From CAYGTK01 sp964352775 (GTDB taxonomy: Bacteria > Bacteroidota > Bacteroidia > Chitinophagales > CAIOSU01): a stretch of 15,852 bases of DNA. This document shows positions 14,787-15,852 of this stretch, one piece after another. The notes under the pieces are model-generated. The model was not told where the DNA came from. It saw only the letters and a program-made list of their open reading frames with translations, and made no database searches. The position numbers and the translations under genes were made by a program. Position 1 is the first letter of the stretch. Every line of letters starts with the position of its first letter. The DNA lies in the NCBI GenBank assembly GCA_964352775.1, contig CAYGTK010000088.1, positions 1 to 15,852 on the forward strand, written 5' to 3'.

Positions 14787-15687
14787 TCTTCCCCCATTTA
14801 CCAACGCCGTAATTACCATTGGCACCTTCGACGGGGTACACCAAGGTCATCAGCAATTGGTATCGCGCATTAACCAAATTGCACAAGATAAGGAGGGCGA
14901 AAGCGTGATCATCACCTTCCACCCCCACCCTCGTATTGTATTGAACCACGACCCTGCTTCACTACGATTAATAACAACTTTAGAAGAGAAAATAGAACTA
15001 CTGAAAAGCTACGATGTAGACCATGTAGCCGTTGTACCGTTCTCTAAAGAATTCTCGCAACAGACTGCTGAGGAATACGTGAAAGATTTCCTTTGGGGGA
15101 AATTTAAACCACATACCATAGTAATAGGCTACGACCACCGATTTGGTAAAGGCCGAACGGGCGACATCGACCTATTAAAATCCATGGGCAACGAGCTAGG
15201 ATTTCAAGTAGAAGAAATAGGCCAGCAGCAGGTAGAAGATATTACCGTTAGTTCAACCAAAGTGCGCAACGCATTATTGGAGGGCGACATAGAATTAGCC
15301 AACGACCTGATGGGGCACATTTTCACCCTAACGGGAACAGTAGTAAGTGGCAAAAAGATAGGACATACTATAGGTTTCCCAACGGCGAATTTGGAAATAG
15401 AGGGTAGCTACAAGCTAGTTCCAGCTGAAGGCATATATGCTGTATATACTATTGTGAAGGGCGTCCGCTACAAGGGCATGCTTTACATTGGCACTAGCCC
15501 AACAGTGGATGGTACTAAGCGAACCATTGAGGTGAACATCTTTGATTTCGATCAAGATATTTATGGGGAAGAAGCTACGCTAGAATTTGTGGCAACCATT
15601 CGTGGCGATGAGAAATTTGAATCGCTAGAAGCTATGACCGAGCAGTTGTACCGCGATAAAGAATCGGCACTAAAATTGCTATCTTAG
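14761..15687 (+). CDS. ribF: Bifunctional riboflavin kinase / FAD synthetase RibF
   Basis: Phosphorylates riboflavin to FMN, then adenylates FMN to FAD. The N-terminal nucleotidyltransferase domain carries GTFDGVHQGH (21-30) and VSSTKVR (163-169). The C-terminal riboflavin kinase domain has GHTIGFPTANLE (201-212), IGTSPTVDG (243-251) and the catalytic glutamate in IEVNIFDFD (256-264). I chose ATG 14761 over ATG 14734. It begins MQVHRSL as homologues do, gives 308 residues, and reduces the overlap with truB from 53 to 26 bases. The overlap still points to coupling with truB. The order truB then ribF is a conserved pairing in many bacteria. Confidence 0.95.
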   Translation: MQVHRSLNSLPPFTNAVITIGTFDGVHQGHQQLVSRINQIAQDKEGESVIITFHPHPRIVLNHDPASLRLITTLEEKIELLKSYDVDHVAVVPFSKEFSQQTAEEYVKDFLWGKFKPHTIVIGYDHRFGKGRTGDIDLLKSMGNELGFQVEEIGQQQVEDITVSSTKVRNALLEGDIELANDLMGHIFTLTGTVVSGKKIGHTIGFPTANLEIEGSYKLVPAEGIYAVYTIVKGVRYKGMLYIGTSPTVDGTKRTIEVNIFDFDQDIYGEEATLEFVATIRGDEKFESLEAMTEQLYRDKESALKLLS

Positions 15688-15702
15688 GTTAAACGAATTA
15701 GC

Positions 15703-15852
15703 ATGAGAACCTTTACTATACTACTTATCAGCCTGCTGTGCGCTGGCAGCACATTTGCTCAAACCGAGATCTTACTAGATAATAAACGATTCGGCGAGCA
15801 TTGGTTCGATGACCTGGAGGAAGCCAAAAAGGCACCTATGAAGGTGTTCTAC
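15703..15852 (+). CDS. Secreted protein, N-terminal part only (possible leucine-rich repeat protein)
   Basis: The frame is open from ATG 15703 to the window edge (50 codons). A signal peptide is clear: RTFTILLISLLCAGSTFAQ, cleavage likely before or after Ala-Gln. The mature start ends with a helix-like FDDLEEAKKAPMKVFY. A 'SLEEA-K-P-KV' phrase before the first strand is common in Bacteroidota leucine-rich repeat proteins, but too little is visible to be sure. It lies 15 bases after ribF and may continue the operon. Confidence 0.55.
   Translation, partial: MRTFTILLISLLCAGSTFAQTEILLDNKRFGEHWFDDLEEAKKAPMKVFY

Overview
The window looks like chromosomal DNA of a member of the Bacteroidota. The evidence is a type IX secretion (T9SS) C-terminal sorting domain on the first protein, a Bacteroidota-specific DUF3098 protein in an ftsX-DUF3098-uppP-truB-ribF run, almost no Shine-Dalgarno sequences before start codons, and promoter-like TTG / TAnnTTTG elements. 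Genus or family cannot be fixed from sequence reading alone. No rRNA, tRNA or CRISPR array was seen.

Layout. 1-2814 (+): the 3' part of a secreted subtilisin-like protease carrying a T9SS sorting domain, a PyrR-like phosphoribosyltransferase overlapping it by one base, and a four-helix membrane protein of unknown function. 2906-3376 (-): mscL with a clear intrinsic terminator. 3548-4763 (+): a secreted dienelactone-hydrolase-like protein and a small membrane-anchored protein of unknown function. 4868-6388 (+): an AT-rich P-loop ATPase that looks like the Sll1717-type family, probably an accessory (possibly defence) gene. 6477-7694 (-): a LolC/LolE-type lipoprotein-export permease. 7761-10728 (+): a NamZ-type exo-muramidase (DUF1343), fmt, and a helical hypothetical protein. 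10760-11670: an accessory patch holding a small GIY-YIG nuclease gene bracketed by three copies of a 129-141 bp imperfect-palindromic repeat, one of which is interrupted by a 100-N assembly gap. 11671-12133: no gene seen. 12134-15687 (+): ftsX, DUF3098, uppP, truB and ribF, tightly packed and partly overlapping, so probably one transcript. The window ends inside a secreted protein that begins at 15703.

How the genes work together. Several housekeeping genes concern the envelope and its building: FtsX (division-site peptidoglycan hydrolase control), UppP (recycling of the undecaprenyl carrier), NamZ (peptidoglycan turnover), LolC/E-type permease (lipoprotein release), and MscL (osmotic safety valve). 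Fmt and TruB serve translation and RibF makes FMN/FAD.

The most unusual part is the GIY-YIG/repeat patch. Its layout (small endonuclease gene plus flanking structured repeats with terminal and internal inverted motifs) resembles the REPIN/RAYT arrangement, but with a GIY-YIG nuclease in place of a Y1 transposase. The second point of interest is the isolated AT-rich ATPase gene.
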